Source: Mesostigma viride
Taxonomy: Eukaryota; Streptophyta; Mesostigmatophyceae; Mesostigmatales; Mesostigmataceae
DNA length: 64,000 bases
NCBI GenBank assembly: GCA_009746045.1
Contig: RPFO01000296.1
Coordinates: forward strand, 356,001-420,000
Direction of reading: 5' to 3'
Part shown: in pieces, positions 13,501 to 21,488 of the stretch
How positions within the stretch are numbered: position 1 is the first letter of the stretch
Layout: the number at the start of each line of letters is the position of its first letter
Notes under the pieces: model-generated
What the model was told of the DNA's origin: nothing
The model's input: only the letters and a program-made list of their open reading frames with translations
Database searches by the model: none
Position numbers and translations under genes: made by a program

Positions 13501-16500
13501 CATCGCATGTGCACACGCAGACATGCCTACCTCCCGCAGCCTTTTTTCCACCCTTGTCCCTTTCTTCGGCGCGCCCTTTCCCTCCACCTTCATTGACCTG
13601 CTTTCTTGTCACAACACCTTTTCGACCCTCCAGTCCCTTTCTCAAGCTTGGCTTCCCCTCACACCCCCTTTTCCTCCTCCTATATTACTTTCTCAGACCT
13701 ATTAGTACACTACAAGTGTACTCGTCTCGTCGAACTGCCAGCCTCCCTGTCCCAGCTCTATCTCCATCCCCTTTTCTGAATGCAGCGTGCTGATTACTAT
13801 GGCTACTCTTTCTATGGCTTTGTTATTAATGGATGTGCCCGCCTGTACACTGCAGCGGTTGTGATATGTAGTAGTATAGCGATTTTGCCTCGGATCGTTT
13901 CAACGGGTGCGGATGAGCCCCCTGTGGCATGCCTGTGGCATGAGGGAAGGGGGGAGTCTCTGCCCCCCTGCCCGCTGTGCACACTCAGGGATTGAAAGCA
14001 CTCCGGTGCTCCGTGACTCCCCAACGGGAGCACGATTTTAATTAATTAATTAATTAATGTTGATTTTGGTATGTACTTGCCCCAGTCGTCTGACTTAATC
14101 TTCCCATCCACCCGTACCCGGCCCACCCTCCCGTCACCACCAACCATCAGGCATTCACGGACGCGCAGTCCATCCTCCACTACAAGTTTGCCGACATATT
14201 CCGGCGTTACCTGCAGAAGGGCCGGCTGCTGCGCGACCTCCTCGGCGCGGTCCCCATCGACCTGCTCCTCTTCCTCTCGCTGCGCCGCTCTCAGTCGGAC
14301 AATGCGCGCACGCTGCCCCCCTGGCTGCGACTCTTCAAGCTCTCCTACCTGGCGGGTGTCTACTGGGACCGCAGCGGGCCAGCGGCGGACGCAAGCCTCA
14401 AGTCGCAGCGCGTGACCGAGTCCTTTGGCGGCTCGCTCGCCTCCATCATCCGCATCATGCTGGTCGTGCTCCACCTGTGCGCGTGCGCGTGGTGCTTCAT
14501 TGGGCGGCACGAGGACAACGCCGACTGGGCGTCCGAGTTCCTTGACTATGCCGACCTGGACGAGGACATCCCGGGGCAGTACCTTCTGGGCTACTACTGG
14601 GCGGCGCAGACCATGTCAACCAACGGCCTGGTGGGCAACATGCAGCCGCGCAGCCTGGCCGAGGTGCTGCTCACGCTCGCGGTGCTGGTGGGCAACCTCA
14701 CCGTGTACGCGTTCTGCGTGTCAGAGATGACCAACCTGGTCATGCGGCAGGACGAGGAGCTCGTGCGCTCGCGCGCGGACGTCAGCCTCATGCACGCGTT
14801 CATCCAGACGAGTGGCCTGCCGCCCGACATTGCAAAGGTGGGGCTGGAAAAAAGCTATGTTGGATGTAGACTGCATCTATGTAAACTGCAAAGTTAGGGG
14901 TGAATAGTAGAGAGCGATCCAACAGAGGAAGTTTTCTTGATTCCAATGATTCAGCCTATATCTATGTACCCCATCGATAGTATGCCTAGTCCTACTGGCA
15001 ATGATTTATGCAACCTCGCCAGCTTGTCACGCAATGTGGCCCTAACCCAAACCCTACTCTGGCGTGTTCCTTTCCCCCCCATTGTGGCTGACAATATCAC
15101 CACCCTGCAGGAGGTCAAGACCCACTTTGACTTCATGACAGCCACGCGGCGCGGCAGCAACGAGCGGAGTGACATAGAGGTCTTCCGCCGGCTGTCGAGC
15201 ACGCTGCGCGCCGACGTGGCCTCGGCCATCAGCCTGCCGCTGCTGCAGCTTTGCCCCACCTTCAACGGATGTGAGGACGACTTCCTGGAGCTGCTAAGGT
15301 GGGGGGAGGAGTGCTTGTTTCTAGGTCTGTTTTTGATGTATGTGATAGTTACTGATTTCTTGTGCCGAGTCGCACGTTGGTCAAATGCAAGTAGAATGTG
15401 CTCACACTATTCTTAATGACGTAAAAGGAATGAAGAATCAAAATGTGCTTCACTTGGTTACGATGTGGCACCCAACAGCGCGGTGGTCATCGAGGAGGTG
15501 CGGGAGCCCGGCGAGTACCTCTACCGCACCGATGACGAGGCGCTGAACATGTTCGTGGTCGGCCGGGGCATGGTCGAGTGCACATCAACACGCACGGGGC
15601 TCGGCGAGGTCGTGGTGGAGACGATTTACGCAGGTGAGGGTTCTGACGTCTTGTATGTCTGCTATTCTTAAATGAAGGGAGATAGAGGGAGATTATTGGT
15701 ATAGATACGAGGGATTTACTATCAATAAGAGATATTAGATATGTCTGCTATGAGATATGCCTGCTATGAGGGATTTAGATATGTCTTTTAAACCCTCTTG
15801 TGGCAGCCAGGCCTGCAGTGTACATGGCCTGCAGTGTAGTGCTGCCTACACCCTCCCTCATGACCCTGGCGGTTCCCAAGCTGCAGTCTGATTGCTGCGT
15901 GCACCTTTACTCACGATTGACCCCTCCACTGCTGGCCACTTGGGTGCTGCCTCTCTCTCTTTCACTTTACCTGCAGGAGATACGGTGGGCGAGGTGCCCT
16001 TCTTCTTCCGGTACGTGCCTGGTGATGGCCAGGTTGAACAATTGAGAAATAGGAGATGTGGGATTTTAAGCTTGGGCACTGAGGATCAGAATTATGGGCG
16101 AGGCCCTACTAAAGGAGACGTGATTGCAGACTTGGGCGAGAGTCATGTGATCATTTATGGGCGAGGCCCTACTAAAGGAGGCGGGATTGCAGACTTGGGA
16201 GTCATGGGATAATTTATGGGTGAGGGCCCTTACAGAAGATAGGGTTGACTATGCCCATGATTCTTTTTTGAATCCTTTATGGCCTGCTCCTGCCGACCAC
16301 ATGCACCTGGCAGCTTAACAACGGATTGCTGTCTGGTACTTGTTGAACCCCGTCGATGCGAACCGACCCTTCACCGTCATACTGCTATGTCTTCTCCTGC
16401 CCTTGAACAGCCTGCGGCAGCTAAACAATGCGCGCGCCGGCTCCCAGGGCTGCGTGACGCTCTTCCGGCTGCGGCGCGAGGACCTCGTGCAGCTGCTGAA

Positions 16501-19500
16501 GCTGTACCCGGAGGAGGAGGACGAGATCCACGGCCGCTGCCTGGAGCGGCTCGAGCGGCGCATCCATGGGTTCAAGCTCATGACCGACGAGGCGGCCGCC
16601 GGCGCGTCGACCGACCTGTGGGCGTGGGAGGAGATGTTCGCAAAGGCCAAGAAGGCCCACGACGTCGCGCGGAAGCGCAAGAAGGTAAGGAGCTAGGCAG
16701 CAACAAGCAAACAAACCAAGAAGTAAAGTTTATTGTTAAACCAGCAAGTGCCTAACTGATGTAAACCTGGGGCTGCAGACCTGGGGCTGCAGAGGCTCTG
16801 GGGGGGTAGGTCATATAGTTGCTGGAACTTGCATAATATAAAGAAACAAGCACAAGACACTGAAGCAGACGCCAGCAGAAGCTCTGCGTGCCTGTGTGTA
16901 TCCCACACCCCAGTGTGTGTCTATGTGTGTCTGTACTCGTACGGACACTGTAATGTATACGTATTGTACACGGTGGCAGGATATGACCTCAATCTGATGA
17001 TTTGGCCGCTAATGCTATCTTTGACACGCGTGAATGGACACCATCGATCTATATTTGCAATGAACGCTCCCCACCACCACGACAACAGGACAACCTGATC
17101 CTGGCGATGATATTTGCGGCCATGAAGGGCGACCTGGCAGGCATCAAGAAGATCCTGACCACCTCCGACATCGCTGTCTCAGATGGCGACTGGATGAAGG
17201 TGGGCAGCCATGGGAGGGTGGGGCTGGTGGCGGCTATATTCCTTATTCTTTACAGGTAGGTAGAGATAGGTATGCCTTGCATTCACAACCTTACATTTCA
17301 GTACCAATCAATGACTCACTACTTCAAAGTTGTGTGGTCTACGTGGCGTATTGCGGTTATTGGCACCATTCCAAACATCCAGCAGTGTTATCGTATTATT
17401 GCCAGGTTTTAGTCAATCCAGTCCGTGATTATCTGAGATACTGGGCGTACTCAGGAGGGTATATTCCTGTCGTCTTGAAACTAATACCCTGAACCGAAAT
17501 GAACCTTCGGCTTGCACCCTGCACCCTGGAACCCACCTGCCAAACGTGGGATGTCAAACCTCATCCCCCCACTTGGGCAGAGGACGGCAATCCACCTGGC
17601 GGCCGCCGAGGGCCACTTCATTGTCATCCAAACGCTCATCAACGACTTTGGCGCCGAGATCAACTGCCAGGTAGATTGTTATTTCTACGCGTATGCAGCT
17701 GACATCAAACCTTAACCGGGCCGGACTCATGTTGCATGTAATCGTTTTCAAACTAGTCATGCTCAATTGTGGACACAAATGTTGGCAGCTGTTATTTTAC
17801 AACAGCTCCTTGTTCCGCAAGTTGCGTATTAATTTGCTTGTCCCCGTGTGACTTTGCATGCGGTGGTGGGGTGCACGATTCAAACAGGATATTTTCAATG
17901 GCACGCCCCTCGCGGATGCGGTGCGCCAGAAGAACGACGACGTGGCCGAGTTCCTGCGCTCCATCGGCGGCGAGATGATGGGGGAGAACCCCGCTGGGCT
18001 GCTCTGCTACGCCGCGCTGCGCAACGACGTCGAGGAGCTGCGCCGGCTGGTCGACAACGGGCTGGACCCCAACAGCGCCGACTACGACATGCGCACGCCG
18101 CTGCACATCGCCGCGTCCGAGGGGCAGATGGCCGCGCTGCACTTCCTGCTCAGCCTCGACGGCATTCAGGTCAACCCGGAGGACCGGTGGGGGGGCACCC
18201 CTCTCGCGGACGCGCTGCGCCACGACCAGAAGGCGGCGCTGGCCCCCCTCAAGGCCAAGCGGGCGAGCCTCGGGTCGATGGACGTTGGCACCGAGCTGTG
18301 CGGCGCCGCAAGCAAGCTGGACCTGGAGCGGCTCGTCATGTTCCTGGACAACGGCGCCGACGTGAACAGTGCTGACTACGACCAGCGGACGGCGCTCCAC
18401 CTGGCGGCCTCCAACGGGCACGCCGAGGTGGTGGACGAGCTGCTGCGGCGGCCAGGGATCGACATCAACCCCCTGGACCGCCTGGGGGGCACCCCCCTGG
18501 AAGACGCGCTGCGGGGCGGATATGTAGACATTGCGGAAATGCTGGCGGCCGTAGGGGGCAAGCGGTCGGACGACCCCTCGCTGGAGGAGAAGCGCGCGGC
18601 GCAGCGGGTGCTGCTGCGGGACCGGAAGGCGGCGCAGGTGCGGGCGCGCACGCTCCGCGCACTCAAGGGCACGCGCGAGTCGCAGGTGCACACGCTCGTG
18701 TCGGAGGTTGTGGGCAAGCTCGACGACTTGCTCACCGAGCTGCAGAAGGACGTGTTCGCGTTCCTCGAGATCCTGCGCGACCTCATGGGCATGGGCGACG
18801 GCGCGGGCGGCGGGGGAGGGGCGGGCGGCGGCGCGCTCATGATGGACGAGCACACGCGCGCGGTGTACCGACGGAGCAAGGAGCAGAAGATCACACGCGT
18901 GGGGCAGGCGCTGGTCGCGCGCGCGGGCGACGCGGGCCGGTTCCTGGAGGAGAAGCGGGTCGCTGCGTCGGCGCGCGTCAGCCCGCTCGTGCACAGGGCA
19001 CACCCGCAGCACGAGATGGTCATGGACGTGCTGTCAAAGGTGCTCGCGGGCGTGGGCGCCGCGGTCGAGCGCCTGCTGGAGAGCGGCCGGCGGAGCGACT
19101 ACTACTACCCGGCGGCCGCTGAGAAGGTCGCGGACCACATGGTGAGTCGCAGGAGGGTTGTGAAATTGAGAACGGTAAATGACCATTTTGAAGTGCAGGG
19201 ATTGGTGGTTGGTGCTTTTGCGATTGATGAAAGAACTGCAGAAGCTGCAGACCACATGGTGAGACCGCGCTGTCCGCTCATGCAAATCAGCGCATAAGAT
19301 GTTGTGGCCCATACTGATCTTCAGGCGGATGGCGGCCCATACTGATCTTCATGTGGATCGTGGCCCATCCATACTGATACTGGAGGGATATCGTTTCAGT
19401 CGTGCGGCTGTGTATCAGGAGGTGTTTAAACTAGCTGTCCACTTATGCAAATCAGCGCATTAGATGTGTGGATCAGGAGGGGGCTACACTCGCTAGGAAG

Positions 19501-20475
19501 CTTGACCATAGATCAAGGTAGTGGGCACTAGTGGCTTGATATTTGACCTAGATGTTACCTAGAGCGCTTGATATTTGACCTAGATGTTACCTAGAGCGCT
19601 TGATATTTGACCTAGATCTTACCTAGAGCGCTTTTGAGACGCAAATACGTGCTTGAGATACCGACTCGTTGCTCACTCACTTACCGGCCGATGAAGCTTA
19701 TAATTTCGAGTTGTAAGGTATGCACTCACTCCATCATGCGAATTGAAGTATCTTCCCTTTCTCTGTGTTAACACTGATGCCTGCGGAGGGTGCACATGAG
19801 ATATACTGTCATACTATCAGGATGTTATAATCGACCCCGAACATGATTTTTTGCCTGTCAACCTGTGGCCCTAGGGTGAACCTGACATGATAACGACAGT
19901 TAATTTAATAAAACGTAACAGCGTTACGTGACCATAAGTCCTCAGTACAGTCAAGTGGGATGGGATGGGATGGGATGGGATGGGATGGGATGGGATGGGA
20001 TGGGATGGGATGGGATGGGATGGGATGGGATGGGATGGGATGGGATGGGATGGGATGGGATGGGATGGGATGGGATGGGATGGGATGGGATGGGATGGGA
20101 TGGGATGGGATGGGATGGGATGGGATGGGATGGGATGGGATGGGATGGGATGGGATGGGATGGGATGGGATGGGATGGGATGGATGGCGCTAGCTATCTA
20201 AGACCTAGTTACAGGTTTGTGGGCACCACGGCCCGAGTCGCTGTGGATGCCAAACTTGGTCACACGTGGAGCCCCCGCTGCCTTAATTGGCGGGGTGGTC
20301 TCCTTCATTACTACCGACATAACGACGATGGGGTGTCCTTACTGCATGCCCTCTAATCACGGTTGCCTTGCATATGCTTTCGTGTTTTTTTTGCAACTTG
20401 ATCCTGCAGTGGGTTTTCTTGACCGAGATCACAGAGGTCCACGACAACGCCAGCATAGGCACATCCTCGTCATGA
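193..20475 (+). CDS. Two-module cyclic-nucleotide-type ion channel with ankyrin repeats (5' partial, 19 exons)
   Basis: Proposed exons: 193-393, 1361-1571, 3140-3294, 4034-4270, 4722-4904, 7800-8070, 8851-9203, 9746-12218, 12714-12852, 13362-13497, 14151-14837, 15111-15298, 15479-15633, 15977-16010, 16411-16684, 17089-17199, 17581-17670, 17888-19141, 20410-20475. Every junction has GT..AG and matching phase, giving 7218 nt (2405 residues plus TGA). Domain order is cNMP-binding-like domain 1, ankyrin block 1, long linker, S1-S6 core, cNMP-binding-like domain 2, ankyrin block 2, helical tail. By family knowledge this is a plasma-membrane cation channel of the CNG/HCN/plant Shaker superfamily. 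Because a cNMP-ankyrin tail precedes a second channel core in one continuous frame, I infer a fused tandem channel whose first TM core lies left of the window. The alternative is two adjacent genes; no stop or start codon separates them. Exon calls are strong; the last exon is less certain. Confidence 0.8.
373..811 (+). repeat. Decaying copies of a splice-donor exon edge
   Basis: The exon end GAGGTCTGCTTCATCTTCCAG plus GT at 373-395 recurs nearly intact at 443-465 and 527-549, and degraded at 723-747 and 791-811. Intervening sequence is also related, with GGGGGCAAT / GGGGGTAAT and GTTGCCTAT-like stretches. All extra copies lie in the intron 394-1360. Confidence 0.8.
1060..1245 (+). repeat. 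Decaying copies of a splice-acceptor exon edge
   Basis: GCCAGGGCAAGC at about 1086-1097 and CGCAGGGCAAACTGGAAGTG at about 1223-1242 resemble the true acceptor and exon start at 1356-1375 (GCCAGGGCAAGCTGGATGTG). Confidence 0.6.
1541..1959 (+). repeat. Five tandem copies of a splice-donor exon edge
   Basis: GACCTCATCACGCTCTTCCC..GAGCAGAACG|GTGAGG at 1541-1577 (true exon end 1571) recurs at 1622-1665, 1710-1746, 1791-1824 and, degraded, 1932-1959. The period is about 81-88 bp; the unit also includes GAGGAACTTGTTCACAA. The third copy keeps a perfect GTGAGG donor. Confidence 0.85.
2281..2395. repeat. Imperfect tandem repeat of about 50 bp
   Basis: ACACATCTGCAAAGTATTAT / ACACATCTACAAAATAGTAT / TCACATCTGCAAGATATTAT, each followed by a GTATGTTAGTTTA-like stretch. 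Intron sequence of the channel gene. Confidence 0.7.
2565..2805. repeat. Tandem duplication of about 130 bp
   Basis: The stretch starting AAGTGGGGCGAGGCGGTATT at about 2565 recurs at about 2695 and runs through TGGAAGCAG, CCAGGCCTCATTGATTGTTC and GCTAATAAGACTTC / GCTGATAAGACTTC with a few substitutions. Intronic. Confidence 0.8.
3022..3060 (+). repeat. Copy of the next exon's acceptor edge
   Basis: GTGCAGTGACGATCATCAAG followed by GGCGTGCCGC at about 3022-3052 duplicates the true acceptor and exon start at 3135-3165 (GCGCAGTGACGATCATCAAG followed by GGCCTGCTGC). Confidence 0.75.
3140..9203 (+). CDS. Basic linker and ankyrin block 1 (six exons)
   Basis: Exon 3140-3294 is Lys/Arg-rich (KKGRHTRHFKRLKRTIRS). 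Exons 4034-4270, 4722-4904, 7800-8070 and 8851-9203 encode ankyrin repeats with the pattern NVDYDNRTALHMAA, VNHKDRWGRVPLQDAV, DYDKRT/PLHVAAAEGK, VNVVDRWGATPLDDAV and VDILDRWGGTPMWDAL. Introns cut the repeats at corresponding places, for example just before the PLHVAA helix in DYDKRT|PLHVAAAEG. Ankyrin repeats are protein-interaction scaffolds and commonly follow the cNMP domain in plant-type potassium channels. The 4905-7799 intron carries a 2.3-kb insertion but splicing across it keeps the ankyrin frame. The block ends in a helical stretch (EMSQKQL) at donor GTGAGT. Confidence 0.8.
3926..3971 (+). repeat. Copy of the next exon's acceptor edge
   Basis: CATTCCAG followed by codons for RRDKHVANLIKHA mirrors the true acceptor at 4033 and exon start RHDEHMVNLKHAA. 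No donor follows in frame, so it looks like a decayed duplicate rather than an exon. Confidence 0.7.
4530..4660 (+). repeat. Two upstream copies of an acceptor edge
   Basis: GCAGGATGTGGTGGAAAACC (4532) and GCAGGACGCGGTGGAGAGCC (4626) precede the true exon start GCAGGACGCGGTGGAGAAC at 4718-4736. About 90 bp per unit; the spacer (AACACGCATTAAAAGCAATG, TTATCTGTCGCTGCGT) is also shared. Confidence 0.85.
4940..4987 (+). repeat. Copy of a donor exon edge
   Basis: GTGGACCTCAACACTGTTGA followed by TTATGACATGCGCACGGTG copies the true exon end GTGGACCCTAACGCGTCAGA followed by TTATGACAAGCGCACG|GTG at 4869-4907. Confidence 0.75.
5107..7451. mobile_element. Composite insertion with 563-bp direct repeats, flanked by a 14-bp duplication
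   Basis: A 563-bp sequence at 5122-5684 recurs, apparently exactly, at 6664-7226 (offset 1542). A second block (GGAGGCTTCTTGCTTCCGCG.. to ..GAGTGATCTTAA) at about 6536-6663 recurs at about 7291-7418. The layout is one unit of 1542 bp followed by an internally deleted copy of about 755 bp. TCTCTATATGTAAA flanks the whole at 5093-5106 and 7452-7465, consistent with a target-site duplication. The long repeats do not start TG or end CA, so an ordinary LTR element is not supported. Small open frames inside show no known protein. It sits in a channel-gene intron between two ankyrin exons. Confidence 0.65.
7697..7740 (+). repeat. Copy of an acceptor edge
   Basis: CCGCAG followed by GCACTGCCCATGGCGGCAGC and CGAGGGGAAGAC mirrors the true exon start (CTGCAG then CCGCTCCACGTGGCGGCGGC, CGAGGGCAAGAC) at 7794-7832. 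A weaker echo (GTGCAGATGGCGGCAAG) is near 7583. Confidence 0.7.
8143..8261 (+). repeat. Two copies of a donor exon edge
   Basis: CTGCTGGAGAATGGAGTCCC..AATACTGGTAAGG (8144-8180) and CTGTTGGCACAGAGTACC..AACACCAGTAAAG (8233-8268) follow the true exon end CTGCTGGAGAATGGAGTACC..AACACCG|GTGAGG (8040-8076). Confidence 0.8.
9746..12218 (+). CDS. Large linker exon between channel modules
   Basis: This 2473-nt exon (acceptor CATGCTCAG, donor GTGCGT after CTG CAA G) begins VICHLVGLLSSAAALVAELD. It then runs through low-complexity Gly/Ala/Pro/Ser-rich stretches, several predicted helices (around AALREAYMAAAESLLAAMAQ and VKQSLLLLSDMYAVFSDEAP), and an acidic Glu/Asp tract near 11770-11815. No catalytic domain was recognised. 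The helical part could be the counterpart of the helical tail at 18580-19141, which follows the second ankyrin block. It is intracellular if the topology is right. A short in-frame GT..AG stretch (about 11588-11640) could be a retained or optional intron; I cannot decide. Confidence 0.7.
12399..12446 (+). other. Candidate 48-nt cassette exon, copy of the end of the linker exon
   Basis: The segment lies between acceptor GTGGCAG and donor GTACAC. Joined after the phase-1 exon end at 12218 it reads GKLAADESEADEAMLQ, nearly repeating ADESEVDEATLQ at the end of the previous exon, and leaves phase 1 again. It could therefore be included or skipped without changing the frame. A less exact, out-of-phase copy lies at 12277-12324. 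It may be a functional alternative exon or only a decaying boundary duplicate. Confidence 0.4.
12714..14837 (+). CDS. Six-transmembrane channel core, module 2 (exons 12714-12852, 13362-13497, 14151-14837)
   Basis: The order matches S1-S6 of CNG/HCN-type channels: ILPNCALNRRRAFVVK|WVSL enters S1; S2 contains VTDAVIIFDVLANFLT; then the S2-S3 loop (FTDAQSILHYKFADIFRRYL), S3 (LLRDLLGAVPIDLLLFL), S4 (PPWLRLFKLSYLAGVYWDR), S5 (IIRIMLVVLHLCACAWCFIG), pore (YWAAQTMSTNGLVGNMQP, about 14592-14648) and S6 (LLTLAVLVGNLTVYAFCVSE). The junctions 12852|13362 (Lys codon split 2+1) and 13497|14151 restore canonical spacing. Oddities: the pore lacks the GYG signature and S4 has very few basic residues. It is probably a weakly voltage-dependent or non-potassium-selective pore (inference). 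Confidence 0.82.
13021..13135. repeat. Short tandem repeat, about 45-bp unit
   Basis: TTATTCTATTCACAATCATC followed by ATATGTAATTCTCCTATGG occurs twice with a third partial copy. Intron between linker and S1/S2 exons. A GCAGGTGGGTG echo of the coming acceptor lies near 13171. Confidence 0.75.
13860..14060 (-). repeat. Dispersed repeat with AATT-rich end, reverse orientation
   Basis: Contains, reversed, GTGCTCCCGTTGGGGAGTCA followed by CGGAGCAC, and on the other side ATTAATTAATTAATTAA. Related copies occur at 20530-20730, 20775-20830, 21430-21487 and 30650-30770. A longer homology (TATAGCGATT, GTGGCATGCCTG, GGGGGCAGAGGCCCC-like) is shared with 20540-20720. A repeat family of unknown class, here inside a channel intron. 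Confidence 0.7.
15111..16684 (+). CDS. C-linker and cNMP-binding-like domain 2 (five exons)
   Basis: Exons 15111-15298, 15479-15633, 15977-16010 and 16411-16684 continue from S6 (DIAK|EVKTHFDFMTATRRG, a short C-linker). The beta-roll reads SAVVIEEVREPGEYLYRTDD, MFVVGRGMVECTSTRTG and AGDTVGEVPFFFRLRQL, then NNARAGSQGCVTLFRLRRED. The 34-nt microexon 15977-16010 encodes the GEVPFFF strand; its phases (1 in, 2 out) fit both neighbours exactly. GE and an Arg near the expected phosphate-cassette position remain, so ligand binding is more plausible than in domain 1 but unproven. The last exon ends in a basic helix (AKKAHDVARKRKK) at donor GTAAGG. Confidence 0.8.
17089..19141 (+). CDS. Ankyrin block 2 and helical tail (exons 17089-17199, 17581-17670, 17888-19141)
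   Basis: Junctions rebuild ankyrin repeats exactly: SDGDWMK|RTAIHLAAAEGH and GAEINCQ|DIFNGTPLADAV. The large exon adds NSADYDMRTPLHIAASEG, VNPEDRWGGTPLADAL, NSADYDQRTALHLAASNG and INPLDRLGGTPLEDALRG. About 190 residues of charged helix follow, with a Gly-rich spacer (GGGGGAGGG). The exon ends ADHM at donor GTGAGT (19142). The block has the same periodicity as block 1, suggesting both came from an ancestral channel-ankyrin unit. Confidence 0.82.
19246..19280 (+). repeat. Copy of the donor edge of the ankyrin-2 exon
   Basis: GAAGCTGCAGACCACATG|GTGAGA repeats the true exon end GAAGGTCGCGGACCACATG|GTGAGT (19123-19147). The 19142-19297 stretch stays open in the exon frame, so use of the second donor would add about 40 residues. 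Confidence 0.65.
19310..19640. repeat. Short intronic tandem repeats
   Basis: GTGGCCCATACTGATCTTCA-like units at 19310-19375, and GCTTGATATTTGACCTAGAT plus GTTACCTAGAGC three times at about 19532-19631. Confidence 0.75.
19956..20183 (+). repeat. (TGGGA)n microsatellite, about 45 copies
   Basis: Uninterrupted TGGGA repeats in the last proposed intron of the channel gene, on its sense strand. Regular GGG tracts with two-base loops fit the G-quadruplex consensus. Confidence 0.97.
20410..20475 (+). CDS. Probable terminal exon of the channel gene
   Basis: After acceptor ATCCTGCAG, a phase-0 frame reads WVFLTEITEVHDNASIGTSS and one more Ser, then TGA. The length and phase fit the upstream exon that ends ADHM, and the intron (1268 nt) contains the TGGGA array. 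Support is only the splice site, phase and open frame. An additional or different last exon is possible. Confidence 0.45.
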   Translation, partial: WVFLTEITEVHDNASIGTSSS

Positions 20476-20833
20476 GCCCAGCCCAGCAGGCCGTGGTCCC
20501 TGACACGCATTCTTGCAGAGCCAATGATTATTTAAACATGTGCTCGCGTTGGGGAGTCACGGAGCACCAGAGTGCTTTTAATCCCTGAGTTTGCACAGCG
20601 AGCAGGGGGGCAGAGGCCCCCCCTTTCCCTCATTACTCAGGCATGCCACAGGGTGCACAACGGGGGTCCGCACTTGTGACCCGAAGTTTGGTATCAATAT
20701 AGCGATTCGGGGCTTGCTTGGTGCCTGCAACCCTGTGAGTAGGAACTAGATATAAGTAATTAGCGGGTTAACGAATTAATTAATTAATTGACCACGTGCT
20801 CCCGTTCCAAGGGGAGTCACGGAGCACCCTAAA
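20476..20833. repeat. Two copies of the GTGCTCCCGTTGGGG / CGGAGCAC repeat family
   Basis: Copies at about 20537-20730 and 20775-20828; the latter has ATTAATTAATTAATTGACC at its start. No gene recognised after the proposed channel stop. Confidence 0.65.
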
Positions 20834-21118
20834 CTGCTTGAGGATGCAGGGCTTCTGGGACTATCTGTACTCCGCGCCCGCATGATAGACGAGGAGAAAT
20901 GCATGGGCTGCCATCTGCGATAGCCGATAAGCACCTTCCTGAGGGGCATGCTCCTGTTAATTTATCCCAACAGGCCCCACGGCGGCCACTGCTAGCGCCA
21001 CGGTAGAAGTCCGCTGCAGGTGGAGGTTATTGCCCCGAAGGAAAGCCGCTACACTACTGCGCCTCTGGTCGGCCATTACAGTAGAGGACAGCTCAGATGA
21101 GGATCATATCCCACGAAG
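20834..21118 (+). mobile_element. Fragment of LINE family A (3' coding end)
   Basis: Strong nucleotide similarity to 38850-39098 and 39990-40240 (GATGCAGGGCTTCTGGGACT, GATAAGCACCTTCCTGAGGG, CATTACAGTAGAGGACAGCTC). Frameshifts and stops break the frame; the (ACTT)n tail seen in other copies is missing. Confidence 0.65.
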
Positions 21119-21488
21119 CAGATAGCTTAGGCATTACAGCACTTGAAATTAATGATATTAGCGCCCAGCGTTATAGTACCTTCCATTAGCTCTGGCACCT
21201 TGTGGCCATCAGCTTGCGCCTTAGCCGACGTCTTGAGCCCATGCACCTCACCTTTGTAGCATAAGCTATGCGTCAGCCTACCTATGGTATTGCACTGGTT
21301 GTATTGCACCCATGCACAGTGTTGCGCCCCTTCACCATGCTGTGGAGACAGCGCTCTGTGGCCTACCCACTTGCGGCATGCAGTGAGAGAAGCTACAGTA
21401 GGGCGCCCTCCCTCCTTCTCGCTGTGTATTAATAAATTAATTAATTAGACTCGTGCTCCCGTTGGGGGGTCACGGAGCATTAACCCCG
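21119..21488. other. No gene recognised; ends in a dispersed-repeat copy
   Basis: Nothing coding is supported. 21430-21487 is a copy of the TTAATTAATTAG / CGTGCTCCCGTTGGGG family and abuts the ATGG array. Confidence 0.5.

Noticed and set aside
17792-19023. Long minus-strand frames opposite the ankyrin exon
   Set aside because: Shadow frames of GC-rich coding sequence; the plus strand has clear ankyrin repeats and splice junctions.
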